Shown here: positions 55,297 to 63,348 of the stretch, piece by piece
How the letters are laid out: each line of letters begins with the position of its first letter
How positions within the stretch are numbered: the first letter of the stretch is position 1
Origin: Bacteroidota bacterium
GTDB taxonomy: Bacteria > Bacteroidota > Bacteroidia > Chitinophagales > Chitinophagaceae
Assembly: GCA_023387985.1 (NCBI GenBank)
Contig: JAEWHC010000001.1
Coordinates: 62,001 to 126,000 of the forward strand
Reading direction: 5' to 3'
Length of the DNA: 64,000 bases
The notes under the pieces: generated by a model
Told to the model about the DNA's origin: nothing
Database searches by the model: none
The model's input: the letters and a program-made list of their open reading frames with translations, nothing else
Program-made: the position numbers and the translations under genes

Positions 55297-57153
55297 ATGG
55301 CCAAAATTGGAATTAATATAGCTACCGGAAGCCTGCAGCAGGAAGAAATGATCGTGGGCATTGACCTGGGTACAACAAACAGTCTTATTGCAATCATCCA
55401 CCCCGAAACGCGCAAACCTGTTGCTCTTCGCGAACATAACGCAGCTTCATTGGTGCCATCTGTTGTGCATTTTGATGAATATGGCAATATTACGGTCGGA
55501 GAAAAAGCCCGTACATTTCTTGAAACTGAACCTCAGAATACCATCTTCAGTGCAAAACGATTAATGGGCAAAAGTTTCAATGACCTGAGGGAACATGCCG
55601 ATTTCTTTACTTACCGCATATATGAAAACGAAACCGAGAGCCTTGTCAAAGTTCAGGTCGGCGACCGCTTTTACTCTCCAATCGAACTTTCATCCTATAT
55701 ACTCAAGGAACTGAAATCAAGGGCTGAACACATTTTAAAAACACCAGTAAACCGGGCAGTGATCACTGTTCCCGCATATTTTAATGATGCGCAACGCCAG
55801 GCAACTCGAGATGCCGGCAAGCTTGCAGGGCTAGATGTACTGCGCATTGTTAATGAGCCTACCGCGGCAAGCCTTGCTTACGGTATTGGAATAGATCCCA
55901 AAGAATCAAAAACCATAGCCGTGTACGATCTTGGCGGGGGAACTTTTGACATTTCGATTTTAAAAATACAGGAAGGTGTTTTTGAGGTACTGAGTACACA
56001 AGGGAATACCTATTTGGGGGGTGATGATTTTGATCGCCTGATCTGGGAAAAATGGGTTACAGATGCCGGGCTGGAAATCGCGGATATTTCATCGAACAAA
56101 AACCTGCTGCAACAATTTCGTCTGTCAGCTGAAGCCGCCAAAAAACACCTCAGCTTCCATGATCTCTTTGAGAATGATCTTAACGGTGACCAGCTGAGGT
56201 TGTCACGAACTGAACTTGATCAGCTGTTGGATCCGCTTATCCGCGAAACACTCTCCCACTGCCAGCAGGCCCTTGATGATGCGGGTTTGGAGGCTTCTGA
56301 CATCCAGGAAGTGGTTTTGGTTGGAGGCAGTACCCGTGTACCTGCGGTGAAAAGCGCAGTGTCGGATTTCTTTGGGGTAAAAATTGATGACACACTTAAC
56401 CCCGATGAAGTGGTGGCGCTGGGTGCTGCAGTACAAGCCGATATCCTGGCAGGAAATAATACCGAGGTGCTGCTGCTTGATGTAACGCCTTTGAGTCTGG
56501 GCATTGAAACGATGGGCGGGTTAATGGACATTATAATTCCACGCAACAGCAAAATTCCAACCGCTGCCGGCAGGCAATATACCACTTCCAAAGATGGGCA
56601 ATCGGGCATCCGCATCAGTGTTTACCAGGGTGAGCGGGATTTGGTGAAAGACAACCGCAAACTTGCTGAATTTAATTTATCCGGTATTCCGGCAATGCCT
56701 GCCGGTCTGCCAAAAGTGGAGATCCGGTTCCTGATTAATGCAGACGGAATATTGCAGGTAACAGCCAAAGAACTTCGCAGCGGCATTGAACAAGGTATTG
56801 ATGTGGAACCACAATACGGACTTACTGATGAAGAAGTGGAACGCATGCTGCTTGAAAGCATTACCCATGCTAAAGATGATATGACAAAAAGGGCGTTGGT
56901 GGAAGCGAGAACCGAGGGAGAGCAATTGCTTGAAACCACTGAAAAATTCATTGGTAAAAATGCTACATTCCTTACCCCGGCAGAAATAACCGCAACAGCG
57001 GGTGCCATGCAGGCCCTTCAACTGGCACTGACTATGGAAGACAAGAACCTCATACAAACCAAAATTGAAGAATTAAACGATATCAGCCGTCCATATGCCG
57101 AGCGGGTTATGGATGAAGCCATTGGCAAAAGCATGAAAGGAAGCAAGATCTGA
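55297..57153 (+). CDS. hscA: Fe-S cluster assembly chaperone HscA (Hsp70 family)
   Basis: The 618-aa Hsp70 has phosphate loop 1 IVGIDLGTTNSLIAIIHPET, VPAYFNDAQRQATRDAGKLA, AVYDLGGGTFDISIL and VVLVGGSTRVPAVKSAVSDF in the ATPase domain (about 18-390), and a substrate-binding domain from LLDVTPLSLGIETMGG. The N-terminal extension MAKIGINIATGSLQQEEM is typical of Bacteroidota HscA and distinguishes it from DnaK, as do the short C-terminus and the lack of a DnaK-type acidic tail. HscA helps release Fe-S clusters from the IscU scaffold. Neither hscB nor iscU lies beside it. Confidence 0.92.
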   Translation: MAKIGINIATGSLQQEEMIVGIDLGTTNSLIAIIHPETRKPVALREHNAASLVPSVVHFDEYGNITVGEKARTFLETEPQNTIFSAKRLMGKSFNDLREHADFFTYRIYENETESLVKVQVGDRFYSPIELSSYILKELKSRAEHILKTPVNRAVITVPAYFNDAQRQATRDAGKLAGLDVLRIVNEPTAASLAYGIGIDPKESKTIAVYDLGGGTFDISILKIQEGVFEVLSTQGNTYLGGDDFDRLIWEKWVTDAGLEIADISSNKNLLQQFRLSAEAAKKHLSFHDLFENDLNGDQLRLSRTELDQLLDPLIRETLSHCQQALDDAGLEASDIQEVVLVGGSTRVPAVKSAVSDFFGVKIDDTLNPDEVVALGAAVQADILAGNNTEVLLLDVTPLSLGIETMGGLMDIIIPRNSKIPTAAGRQYTTSKDGQSGIRISVYQGERDLVKDNRKLAEFNLSGIPAMPAGLPKVEIRFLINADGILQVTAKELRSGIEQGIDVEPQYGLTDEEVERMLLESITHAKDDMTKRALVEARTEGEQLLETTEKFIGKNATFLTPAEITATAGAMQALQLALTMEDKNLIQTKIEELNDISRPYAERVMDEAIGKSMKGSKI

Positions 57154-57165
57154 ATAATTTTCAAT

Positions 57166-57247
57166 TATAAGTACCTGAACTTATATTTCCGTACCATAAG
57201 CTTTAAAACTTATATTTGGCGTTTATAAGTATTTAAGCTTATATTTG
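57166..57247 (+). promoter_or_regulatory. Three-palindrome operator array with tandem -7 boxes
   Basis: Three 20-bp inverted repeats begin at 57166, 57195 and 57224, each exactly 29 bp apart. The first pairs TATAAGT with ACTTATA over 6 bp. The second pairs ATAAG with CTTAT, and the third TATAAG with CTTATA, each over 8 bp. Each palindrome runs into a TATATTT segment: TATATTTC at 57182, TATATTTG at 57211 and TATATTTG at 57240. The last two are exact Bacteroidota -7 boxes, so a bound dimer would mask the promoter. The array ends 17 bp before the start of an HTH protein, its most likely ligand. Confidence 0.7.
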
Positions 57248-57263
57248 CTTAAAATGCTTGAAA

Positions 57264-57878
57264 ATGAAAAGTTATGTACTGACGGCAGACATTGCAGGTT
57301 CTGCTCAATTGCCCCCTGCCAAGCTAAAAAAGGCCATAGCCCTGGCTAAGATCTGCCTAAGCGCATTAAGACAAAATTTTGGCGCAGAAGCCAGTGAAAT
57401 TTTCAGGGGCGATTCCATGCAATCTGTTTGGACGAAAAATGGAACAAAAGCTTTGGCCGGGGCAATATGGTTGGTGTTGAAATTTAAAGCGAACGAATAC
57501 CATCTCCGGTTGGGTTTTGGCATGGGCAATATCCGCCTGTTTACCGGGAAGCCGGCCACCTCCAACGGCGAGGCTTTTGTGATCAGCGGCAGTCTGCTGG
57601 ATGAAATGAAAAACACCAGCCAGTTAATTCGCATTGGAAGTACGTTTGAAAACGATTTGGAATGGAAGGCACATTCCGCAGCCCTTAACTATATCCTTGA
57701 GCGATGTACTTTAGCCCAGTCAGCAGTGCTGAGCCATGCCCTTGAAAATAAAACCCAGCAGGAAATTGCAGGTATCTTAAACATCAGACAACCGGCTGTT
57801 TCCCAACATTTACAGGCAGCCGGATGGCCTGCAATACAGGCAATATTGCTAAGATTTGAATACATTGCAGGCACATAA
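57264..57878 (+). CDS. SatD-like regulator: cyclase-fold-like domain plus HTH
   Basis: The 204-aa protein has two parts. Residues 1-135 resemble SatD-family proteins and, by eye, a degenerate class III nucleotide-cyclase fold: VLTADIAGSAQL (Asp9) parallels the first metal site, EIFRGDSMQSVW (Asp50) the second, and LRLGFGMGNI and NGEAFVISGSLLDEM the following strands. Residues 145-192 form a sigma-70-region-4/LuxR-like helix-turn-helix (KTQQEIAGILNIRQPAVSQH). The ATG at 57264 was chosen; an in-frame TTG two codons earlier is less likely. It stands 17 bp after the palindrome array, which suggests autoregulation, and 11 bp before a DUF3307 gene. The signal sensed and any catalysis are unknown. 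Confidence 0.78.
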   Translation: MKSYVLTADIAGSAQLPPAKLKKAIALAKICLSALRQNFGAEASEIFRGDSMQSVWTKNGTKALAGAIWLVLKFKANEYHLRLGFGMGNIRLFTGKPATSNGEAFVISGSLLDEMKNTSQLIRIGSTFENDLEWKAHSAALNYILERCTLAQSAVLSHALENKTQQEIAGILNIRQPAVSQHLQAAGWPAIQAILLRFEYIAGT

Positions 57879-57889
57879 ACCCGCTGCCC

Positions 57890-58630
57890 ATGGAAGTACT
57901 GATCAAATTGCTGCTGGTACATCTCTTATTTGATTTTGTGTTTCAATCAAATAAAACAGTCCTGCTTAAAAAACAATATAGCTGGAAAGGAAGACAGATG
58001 CATTGGCATGTGTTGCGGCATACGGTATTCTCTTACCTGGTATTGGCTCAGTGGTCAGCCTGGTGGGTCATGCCCTTCATTTATATTACCCATTTATTGA
58101 TTGATAACTGGAAGACCAGGCAGAGAGACAGCCTGGTAAACTTTCTCGTTGACCAGGGAATGCATTTTGCCGTATTGCTTACCATTGCCATATTGCTGAC
58201 TTACCCGCATACACCCTGGATAGAAACAACAAAAGGGATCTGGCAAAACCCTGCTGTGTGGTTGGTAACCACGGGATATATCCTGCTCTTATTTCCTTCC
58301 GCCATCTTCATGCAATTTGCCACAAGGCACTGGCGCAACGACCTGATAAAACACAATGCCCCATTGATGAAAGATAGCCTGAAACAAGCAGGAAAATGGA
58401 TAGGCATGCTGGAGAGAACGGTAATTTTTACGTGTATTCTCACCGGCAGATATGAAGGCATCGGGATCCTTATTGCGGCCAAGTCCATATTACGCTTCAA
58501 CGATCTGAAAGGAGAACATAGCCAGCGGCAGACCGAATATATTCTTATCGGCACTCTGCTCAGTTTTCTCATGGCTATAGGCATTGGCATTGGGCTGAAA
58601 ATCTTGCTAAAAGGGCAGGTTCCAGGGTAG
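57890..58630 (+). CDS. DUF3307 integral membrane protein
   Basis: The 246-aa membrane protein begins MEVLIKLLLVHLLFDFVFQS, the typical DUF3307 opening, continued by MHWHVLRHTVFSYLVLAQWS and YITHLLIDNWKTRQRDSLVN with the conserved His and Asp. Hydrophobic helices lie near residues 3-20, 45-75, 87-105, 125-145, 170-195 and 218-240. DUF3307 proteins have no established function. They often occur next to SatD-type regulators, as here (gap 11 bp), so this is the probable regulated target. It may be a transporter or a membrane enzyme; sequence alone does not say. Confidence 0.85.
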   Translation: MEVLIKLLLVHLLFDFVFQSNKTVLLKKQYSWKGRQMHWHVLRHTVFSYLVLAQWSAWWVMPFIYITHLLIDNWKTRQRDSLVNFLVDQGMHFAVLLTIAILLTYPHTPWIETTKGIWQNPAVWLVTTGYILLLFPSAIFMQFATRHWRNDLIKHNAPLMKDSLKQAGKWIGMLERTVIFTCILTGRYEGIGILIAAKSILRFNDLKGEHSQRQTEYILIGTLLSFLMAIGIGIGLKILLKGQVPG

Positions 58631-58772
58631 CTGTAAGGAAATAATTCCCCGTTCAACGCAGCAAAGTCCCGCTGATCGGTTATTAACAGCATAATGATTG
58701 GGATGGCACAAATATTGATTAATTTTATACAGCAATTAAAAATTATCAAAAAACACAAAAAAACCAACGACA

Positions 58773-59090
58773 ATGAGCGTAAATAAGAAACACCTGGCGA
58801 CTTTATTATTGGGTGCCGCAGCAGGGCTTGCTGCTTACAAGTACATCAATATGACACCTGAAGAAAAAGAAAAACTGGCGAGCGACCTTCGCGACAAAGC
58901 CAACAAGTTAAAAGCTGAGGCTGAAACCGGAATTGACAAAGCCAAAGAATATTTTGAAGAGCTCAAAACCAAAGGGACTGAAGTACTTAAGGATGACAAC
59001 AATGAGCTTACCAAATGGATAAACAAAATCCTCGGTAAATCAGAAGATACCCTTGCAGATACTACTGAAGATACCCGGCCGGTGATGTAA
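58773..59090 (+). CDS. YtxH-like small membrane-anchored protein
   Basis: The 105-aa protein has a short hydrophobic N-terminal segment (HLATLLLGAAAGLAAYKYIN) and a charged amphipathic helix (EKEKLASDLRDKANKLKAEA, about residues 31-75). This is the YtxH/gas-vesicle-like layout often linked to general stress. The 142-bp gap before it carries no gene I can see, and a strong terminator follows, so it is a single-gene unit. Confidence 0.78.
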   Translation: MSVNKKHLATLLLGAAAGLAAYKYINMTPEEKEKLASDLRDKANKLKAEAETGIDKAKEYFEELKTKGTEVLKDDNNELTKWINKILGKSEDTLADTTEDTRPVM

Positions 59091-59112
59091 TACTTAACAC
59101 CAAGCTCCTTTT

Positions 59113-59145
59113 AAAAAAAAGCTGCCAGTAATGGCAGCTTTTTTT
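59113..59145 (+). terminator. Terminator after YtxH-like gene
   Basis: GCTGCCA (59121-59127) pairs with TGGCAGC (59132-59138) over a 4-nt loop, flanked by an A8 run and a T7 run. It can work in both directions, also terminating the minus-strand tRNA-Arg transcript. Confidence 0.85.
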
Positions 59146-59201
59146 ATTTTTTCCAGGGATGAAGAATGAAATGGATTAACTCAAAGGGTTGTTGGAAAAT
59201 G

Positions 59202-59275
<74 letters not shown>

Positions 59276-59355
59276 ATTTAACAGGATGCAAAGAAACAAA
59301 ATTTCTCAATAACCTGTTGTTTTCCTGCTGGCTTGGATATTATCCGACTTTTCTC

Positions 59356-60180
59356 CTAATTATCAAGTCTTATTTCAGCAAGTTTGGGCCAGTATTTACC
59401 CGTGACAAAAATCCGGTTATTAACTGAATCGTAAGCTATACCATTCAGCACTTCGGGGTCTCTGGATGTGATACTAAGATGAAGCGGTCTAATGCCTAGC
59501 TGATTCCTAATGCTCCCCAGGTCTGCACGTCCTTCAATCCGGCCGGTGGCGGGATTGATTTTTATGATGTAATCCGACTGGTAAAGGTTGGCATAAACAT
59601 AACCGTTGATGTATTCCAGCTCATTAATAAACACTCTTGGCCCCATATTGTCCATAACATTTACCTTGTGCTTCAGGTTAAAGTCTGCAGGATTGTAGAA
59701 ATACAGAAAACTGGTACCATCACTTACAATCAGTTCCTGACCATTGGTGGTTAACCCCCACCCATCCGTACTGAGCGGAAACTCGTTGAGCTTTTTAAAT
59801 GTTTCGGCATCATAAACCAATACTTTCCCGTTTTTCCACGTTAACTGGTATAATTTTCCATCGAGTATAGCAATTCCTTCACCAAAAACATCATCCGAAT
59901 TTTTCACCTGGGTTTCCACTTTTCCGGATTCAAGATCAACAATACGCACATTGCTTTCGCCATACTGTCCGGTACCTTCGTACAGCTTTCCGTTGTAAAA
60001 TAACAGCCCCTGGGTATAAGCCTTTTGGTCATGCGGAAAGATATTTTCAATGGTAAAGGGGATCACAGCAGGTGGTGGTATATCTTCTATATTCATTTCA
60101 CTACTTTGTGTTGAATCATTTTCACCACAAGCGGCAAGCAAGAATAAACCGGAAAAAACAATGAGCATTAGCTTATTCAT
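59356..60180 (-). CDS. Glutaminyl-peptide cyclotransferase lipoprotein (plant/bacterial type)
   Basis: The 274-aa protein has a lipobox (MNKLMLIVFSGLFLLAACGE) and a beta-propeller-type glutamine cyclotransferase domain: PHDQKAYTQGLLFYNGKLYE, TGQYGESNVRIVDL, VFGEGIAILDGKLYQLTWKN, INELEYINGYVYANLYQSDY and ILNGIAYDSVNNRIFVTGKY-type blades. The papaya-type QC fold converts N-terminal Gln of exported proteins to pyroglutamate. In T9SS bacteria many secreted proteins begin with Gln after signal cleavage, which gives this enzyme an obvious use. The ATG at 60180 is preferred over a GTG two codons upstream. It lies 25 bp after the FAD oxidoreductase gene, probably in one operon. Confidence 0.92.
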   Translation of the reverse strand: MNKLMLIVFSGLFLLAACGENDSTQSSEMNIEDIPPPAVIPFTIENIFPHDQKAYTQGLLFYNGKLYEGTGQYGESNVRIVDLESGKVETQVKNSDDVFGEGIAILDGKLYQLTWKNGKVLVYDAETFKKLNEFPLSTDGWGLTTNGQELIVSDGTSFLYFYNPADFNLKHKVNVMDNMGPRVFINELEYINGYVYANLYQSDYIIKINPATGRIEGRADLGSIRNQLGIRPLHLSITSRDPEVLNGIAYDSVNNRIFVTGKYWPKLAEIRLDN

Positions 60181-60205
60181 AGTCACAAAAATATATATCT
60201 GCTTT

Positions 60206-61336
60206 TCATCCGGTTGTTAAAACACGATCTGCGATTTTTTCTCCAAAAACCGGTGAGAGTGCTACCCCCATACCATTGCAGCAACACGCGGCCAAAATAT
60301 TAGATGCGGTCTCTTTAATCAGGGGACGCTTATCCGCCGTCATTGCCATAAGGCCGCTCCAACGTTGAGCAATCGCATCCGCAGCACTCAACTCTGCCGC
60401 ATAACCGGGAAAATGTTGCTTCAGAAAGGCCTCCAGCATGTTTTGAATATGATCCGAAATGTTTAATTCATGGGTTTCCTCTCCTTCAAAATCTGAGTTG
60501 CGGGCACCTCCCAGCAGGATCCTTCCATTGAGATGACGCCAGTAATAAAAGCCATCATCAAAATGAAAAGTACCCCTTAAAGGAAGGACAGATAGAACCT
60601 TAGTCAACAATATCTGCCCTCTTGCCGGTTTTATATGCAACTCCGGAAAAAAGTGAGATAGCCAGGCATTGGTGCAAAAAATGATTTTCCCAGCCTTCAA
60701 TTCTGCAGATCCTAAATGGAGTATTGCGGGATGGCCAGACTCCCAGTGTGTTACCGGTATTCCGTATAAAAACCGGACACCAAGGGAATGTGCAAGCAGA
60801 TAAAGCTCCTCCGTTAATTTTCCGCTGTGAATAGCAGATTCCATGCTGGTAGAAACCATACCGTTGAAATGGAGTCCAAATCCTTCAAGAGCATTTGTGC
60901 TGACTTTAAATGTTTCGGCATTTCGTACTACCGGTTTAAGCCAGGCATTCAATTCGGGCAAAGCCTCCCTCACCACTTCATAATTCGAAGTAAAACATTC
61001 GTAACCCCCGCATGGCTCATAGTCAATTGAAGAAGCCTTGAAAGTCTTCCGGATTTTTTCAATGCCCTGTAAGCGCATCTCTACGACCGACAGCATTTGC
61101 TCAACGCCCATTGTGCGTGCATCATGCAGCAACTCTCCCGGACTGCCAAAACAGGCAAATCCGGCGTTTCTGCTCGATGCGCCCTGTGTACGGCAAGACT
61201 TTTCCACAACGAGCACATCAAGCGCCGGTTGCCGTTTTTTAAGTTCCAGGGCTGTCCACATGCCCAGTAGTCCGCCGCCAACAATGGCTACGTCAACGTA
61301 CCGAAACCAATGATCCTTCTCCCAAAATGAATACAT
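60206..61336 (-). CDS. FAD-dependent oxidoreductase (DAO family)
   Basis: The 376-aa flavoprotein has the dinucleotide-binding fold VDVAIVGGGLLGMWTALELK near residue 14, then LVVEKSCRTQGASSRNAGFA, and the C-terminal FAD segment ILAACCCNGMGVALSPVFGE. These features place it among D-amino-acid-oxidase-like enzymes (glycine oxidase, sarcosine oxidase, PuuB-like), which oxidise amines or amino acids. The substrate is unknown. The ATG at 61336 (MYSFWEKDHWFRYVDVAIVG) is used; an in-frame TTG seven codons upstream is weaker. The glutaminyl cyclase follows it on the same strand. Confidence 0.89.
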   Translation of the reverse strand: MYSFWEKDHWFRYVDVAIVGGGLLGMWTALELKKRQPALDVLVVEKSCRTQGASSRNAGFACFGSPGELLHDARTMGVEQMLSVVEMRLQGIEKIRKTFKASSIDYEPCGGYECFTSNYEVVREALPELNAWLKPVVRNAETFKVSTNALEGFGLHFNGMVSTSMESAIHSGKLTEELYLLAHSLGVRFLYGIPVTHWESGHPAILHLGSAELKAGKIIFCTNAWLSHFFPELHIKPARGQILLTKVLSVLPLRGTFHFDDGFYYWRHLNGRILLGGARNSDFEGEETHELNISDHIQNMLEAFLKQHFPGYAAELSAADAIAQRWSGLMAMTADKRPLIKETASNILAACCCNGMGVALSPVFGEKIADRVLTTG

Positions 61337-61474
61337 ACCACAGAATTTTAATGCCAAAATAATGGAAATCGCGGGCTGAACCTATTTCAAAAAGATTTCC
61401 TAGGGAACCTGTTCCAAATCATAGAATGGATTCAGCTTCTTCTCTTAACTTTATCCATTCAACTTTATTTAATT

Positions 61475-62341
61475 ATGCAAAGGAGAACTTTCGTAAAAAA
61501 CGCTGCCATTGTTGGCGCGGGTATCATGCTTTCAAAAGACGCATCAGCATGCTTTGGAAAGAAAAAAGCAGGCATTCAACTCTACTCTGTCAGGGATGAA
61601 GTTTCCTCCCGCGGGCTTGAAGCTTCCCTTGAAAAACTGGCTTCCATTGGTTTCAGGCAGATTGAAATGTATGGATACAATGACGGCAAATATTTTGGAA
61701 ACGATATGAAAGCCGTGGCCGGTATGCTCAAGAAATACGGCCTGACTGCCCCCAGCTCCCACGTGATGGTTATGCCTTTCATTACCGACAAAAACGATGA
61801 TTCATGGCGTAAAGCCGTGGATGATGCTGCCACCATTGGCAACAAATACATCGCAATACCCTGGCTTCCGGATAACCTGCGTAAAAATGCAGATGACTGG
61901 AAATACCTGGCTGAGCGCCTGAACCGTGCCGCAGAAATCACCAACGGACGTGGATTGAAGTTCGCCTATCACAATCACGATTTCGAATTTGCGAAAGTGG
62001 GCAACGAAACAGGCTATGACATCCTGCTGAAAAACACAAATCCAGCTACCGTTAAGATGGAACTGGATCTCTTCTGGACGATATTCGCCGGTGTGGACCC
62101 CATTGCGTTATTTAAGGGCAGTCCCGGACGATATACCATGTGGCACATTAAAGACATGGACCGCAATGATCCCACGAAACAAACTGAACTTGGAGCAGGT
62201 TCCATTGACTATAAGGAGATTTTTAAATTCAAAAAACTCGCCGGCCTCGAATACCCCTTCCTGGAGCAGGAACAATACAATTTTCCTCCATTCGATAGCG
62301 TAGAAAAAGGATATCAATACCTCAGGAAGAACCTGATTTGA
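61475..62341 (+). CDS. Exported sugar phosphate isomerase/epimerase-like (xylose isomerase-type TIM barrel) protein
   Basis: The 288-aa protein begins MQRRTFVKNAAIVGAGIMLS, a twin-arginine-type signal (RRTF). A TIM-barrel domain follows: GIQLYSVRDEVSSRGLEASL, LGSIG-like IGFRQIEMYGYNDGKYFGN, LKFAYHNHDFEF (metal-type His/Glu region), VKMELDLFWTIFAGVDPIAL and MWHIKDMDRN. This is the AP_endonuc_2 fold found in periplasmic sugar isomerase/epimerase-like proteins of Bacteroidota. The substrate is not deducible. It is divergent from the FAD oxidoreductase gene and closed by a strong terminator. Confidence 0.9.
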   Translation: MQRRTFVKNAAIVGAGIMLSKDASACFGKKKAGIQLYSVRDEVSSRGLEASLEKLASIGFRQIEMYGYNDGKYFGNDMKAVAGMLKKYGLTAPSSHVMVMPFITDKNDDSWRKAVDDAATIGNKYIAIPWLPDNLRKNADDWKYLAERLNRAAEITNGRGLKFAYHNHDFEFAKVGNETGYDILLKNTNPATVKMELDLFWTIFAGVDPIALFKGSPGRYTMWHIKDMDRNDPTKQTELGAGSIDYKEIFKFKKLAGLEYPFLEQEQYNFPPFDSVEKGYQYLRKNLI

Positions 62342-62367
62342 ACAGGTAAGCTTTATTGCCCTATTTC

Positions 62368-62397
62368 ATGCAGGCATTGAATGCCTGCATTTTTTTT
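62368..62397 (+). terminator. Terminator after the isomerase-like gene
   Basis: ATGCAGGCAT (62368-62377) pairs perfectly with ATGCCTGCAT (62381-62390) over a 3-nt loop and runs into T7. Confidence 0.88.
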
Positions 62398-62563
62398 GTT
62401 TCGGTATCCGGAAATCAGCTGTCAGGAGTGCCTATACGTGATCTAAGAAAAGACTAAAATTGAATGGCTGGGGCCGGCCAGCATTGTGCTTTTTCTACTT
62501 TTACGGTGCGCGGAGCAATAAGCCCCGTGTATGCATAGCAGCTTCATTTAATAAAAGAAAATT

Positions 62564-63298
62564 ATGAACAGGACTTATACTCATATTTTTTCCGTACTGG
62601 TTTTGGTAATCCTGTGTTCCGTAGCCTGTAAAAATCAGGATTCGGACAATGGTTTTCCAACGACCGAAAAAGAATTCAGGGAAGGTTATTTTAAGGACGA
62701 TCCCATGCAACGTCCGGGACTTGCAGATGGCAGGCGGATAACCGATTTCACCCTGACCTGTGATGCCATAGGCCCTATTCGCCTGACCGATGACTTTGAA
62801 AAGGTTGAACAAATTGTAGGAAAAGAAAATATTAAAATTGATTCGCATTTTGTGGAAGGCAATTTTGAAGGATTATTAACCACCCTTTGGCCTCTCACCA
62901 ATAAGGAAGCACGCATTTACTGGCTGGAAAAAAAACCTCCATTTTCAAAAATCCGGTCAGTGGAAATCAATCACCCCATGAGTGTCTGGCAATTTTCTAA
63001 TGGATTAAAGGTTGGTACCTCACTTGATCAGATTGTCAATATGAATGGAGGCAAACCGGTGACGTTTTATGGATTTTACTGGGATTATGGTGGAAAGATC
63101 TCCAGCTTTAATGATGGGCGTTTAGCTGCTGAACTGCCCTGTGTCTCGGGCACATTATCTCCAACGGAGGAAGCTGATACGGATCAGGTCAGAAATACCG
63201 TATCGGGAGATTCGCCCATCAGCAGCGATGTTCCCGGGCTAAAAGAAATGAAGGTGGAACTGAGTACGATCGTACTTCTTCCCGGGGAGACAAAATAA
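62564..63298 (+). CDS. Putative lipoprotein, unknown function
   Basis: The 244-aa protein has a lipoprotein signal (MNRTYTHIFSVLVLVILCSV with Cys at ACKNQ). The mature part includes DFTLTCDAIGPIRLTDDFEK and GLKVGTSLDQIVNMNGGKPV, which look like a beta-rich domain repeated twice, reminiscent of small PASTA/BLIP-like folds, but this is only an impression. No family is claimed. The 222-bp gap before it holds the previous terminator and a small GC-rich hairpin (62467-62482) but no gene. Confidence 0.7.
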   Translation: MNRTYTHIFSVLVLVILCSVACKNQDSDNGFPTTEKEFREGYFKDDPMQRPGLADGRRITDFTLTCDAIGPIRLTDDFEKVEQIVGKENIKIDSHFVEGNFEGLLTTLWPLTNKEARIYWLEKKPPFSKIRSVEINHPMSVWQFSNGLKVGTSLDQIVNMNGGKPVTFYGFYWDYGGKISSFNDGRLAAELPCVSGTLSPTEEADTDQVRNTVSGDSPISSDVPGLKEMKVELSTIVLLPGETK

Positions 63299-63348
63299 CC
63301 CTATACACGGTTCTGAAAACCCCTTAGCTTTCTATTGATTATACCAGG

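Noticed and set aside
55297..57153. DnaK as the identity of the Hsp70
   Set aside because: The N-terminal extension and short C-terminus match Bacteroidota HscA, and no dnaJ or grpE is adjacent.
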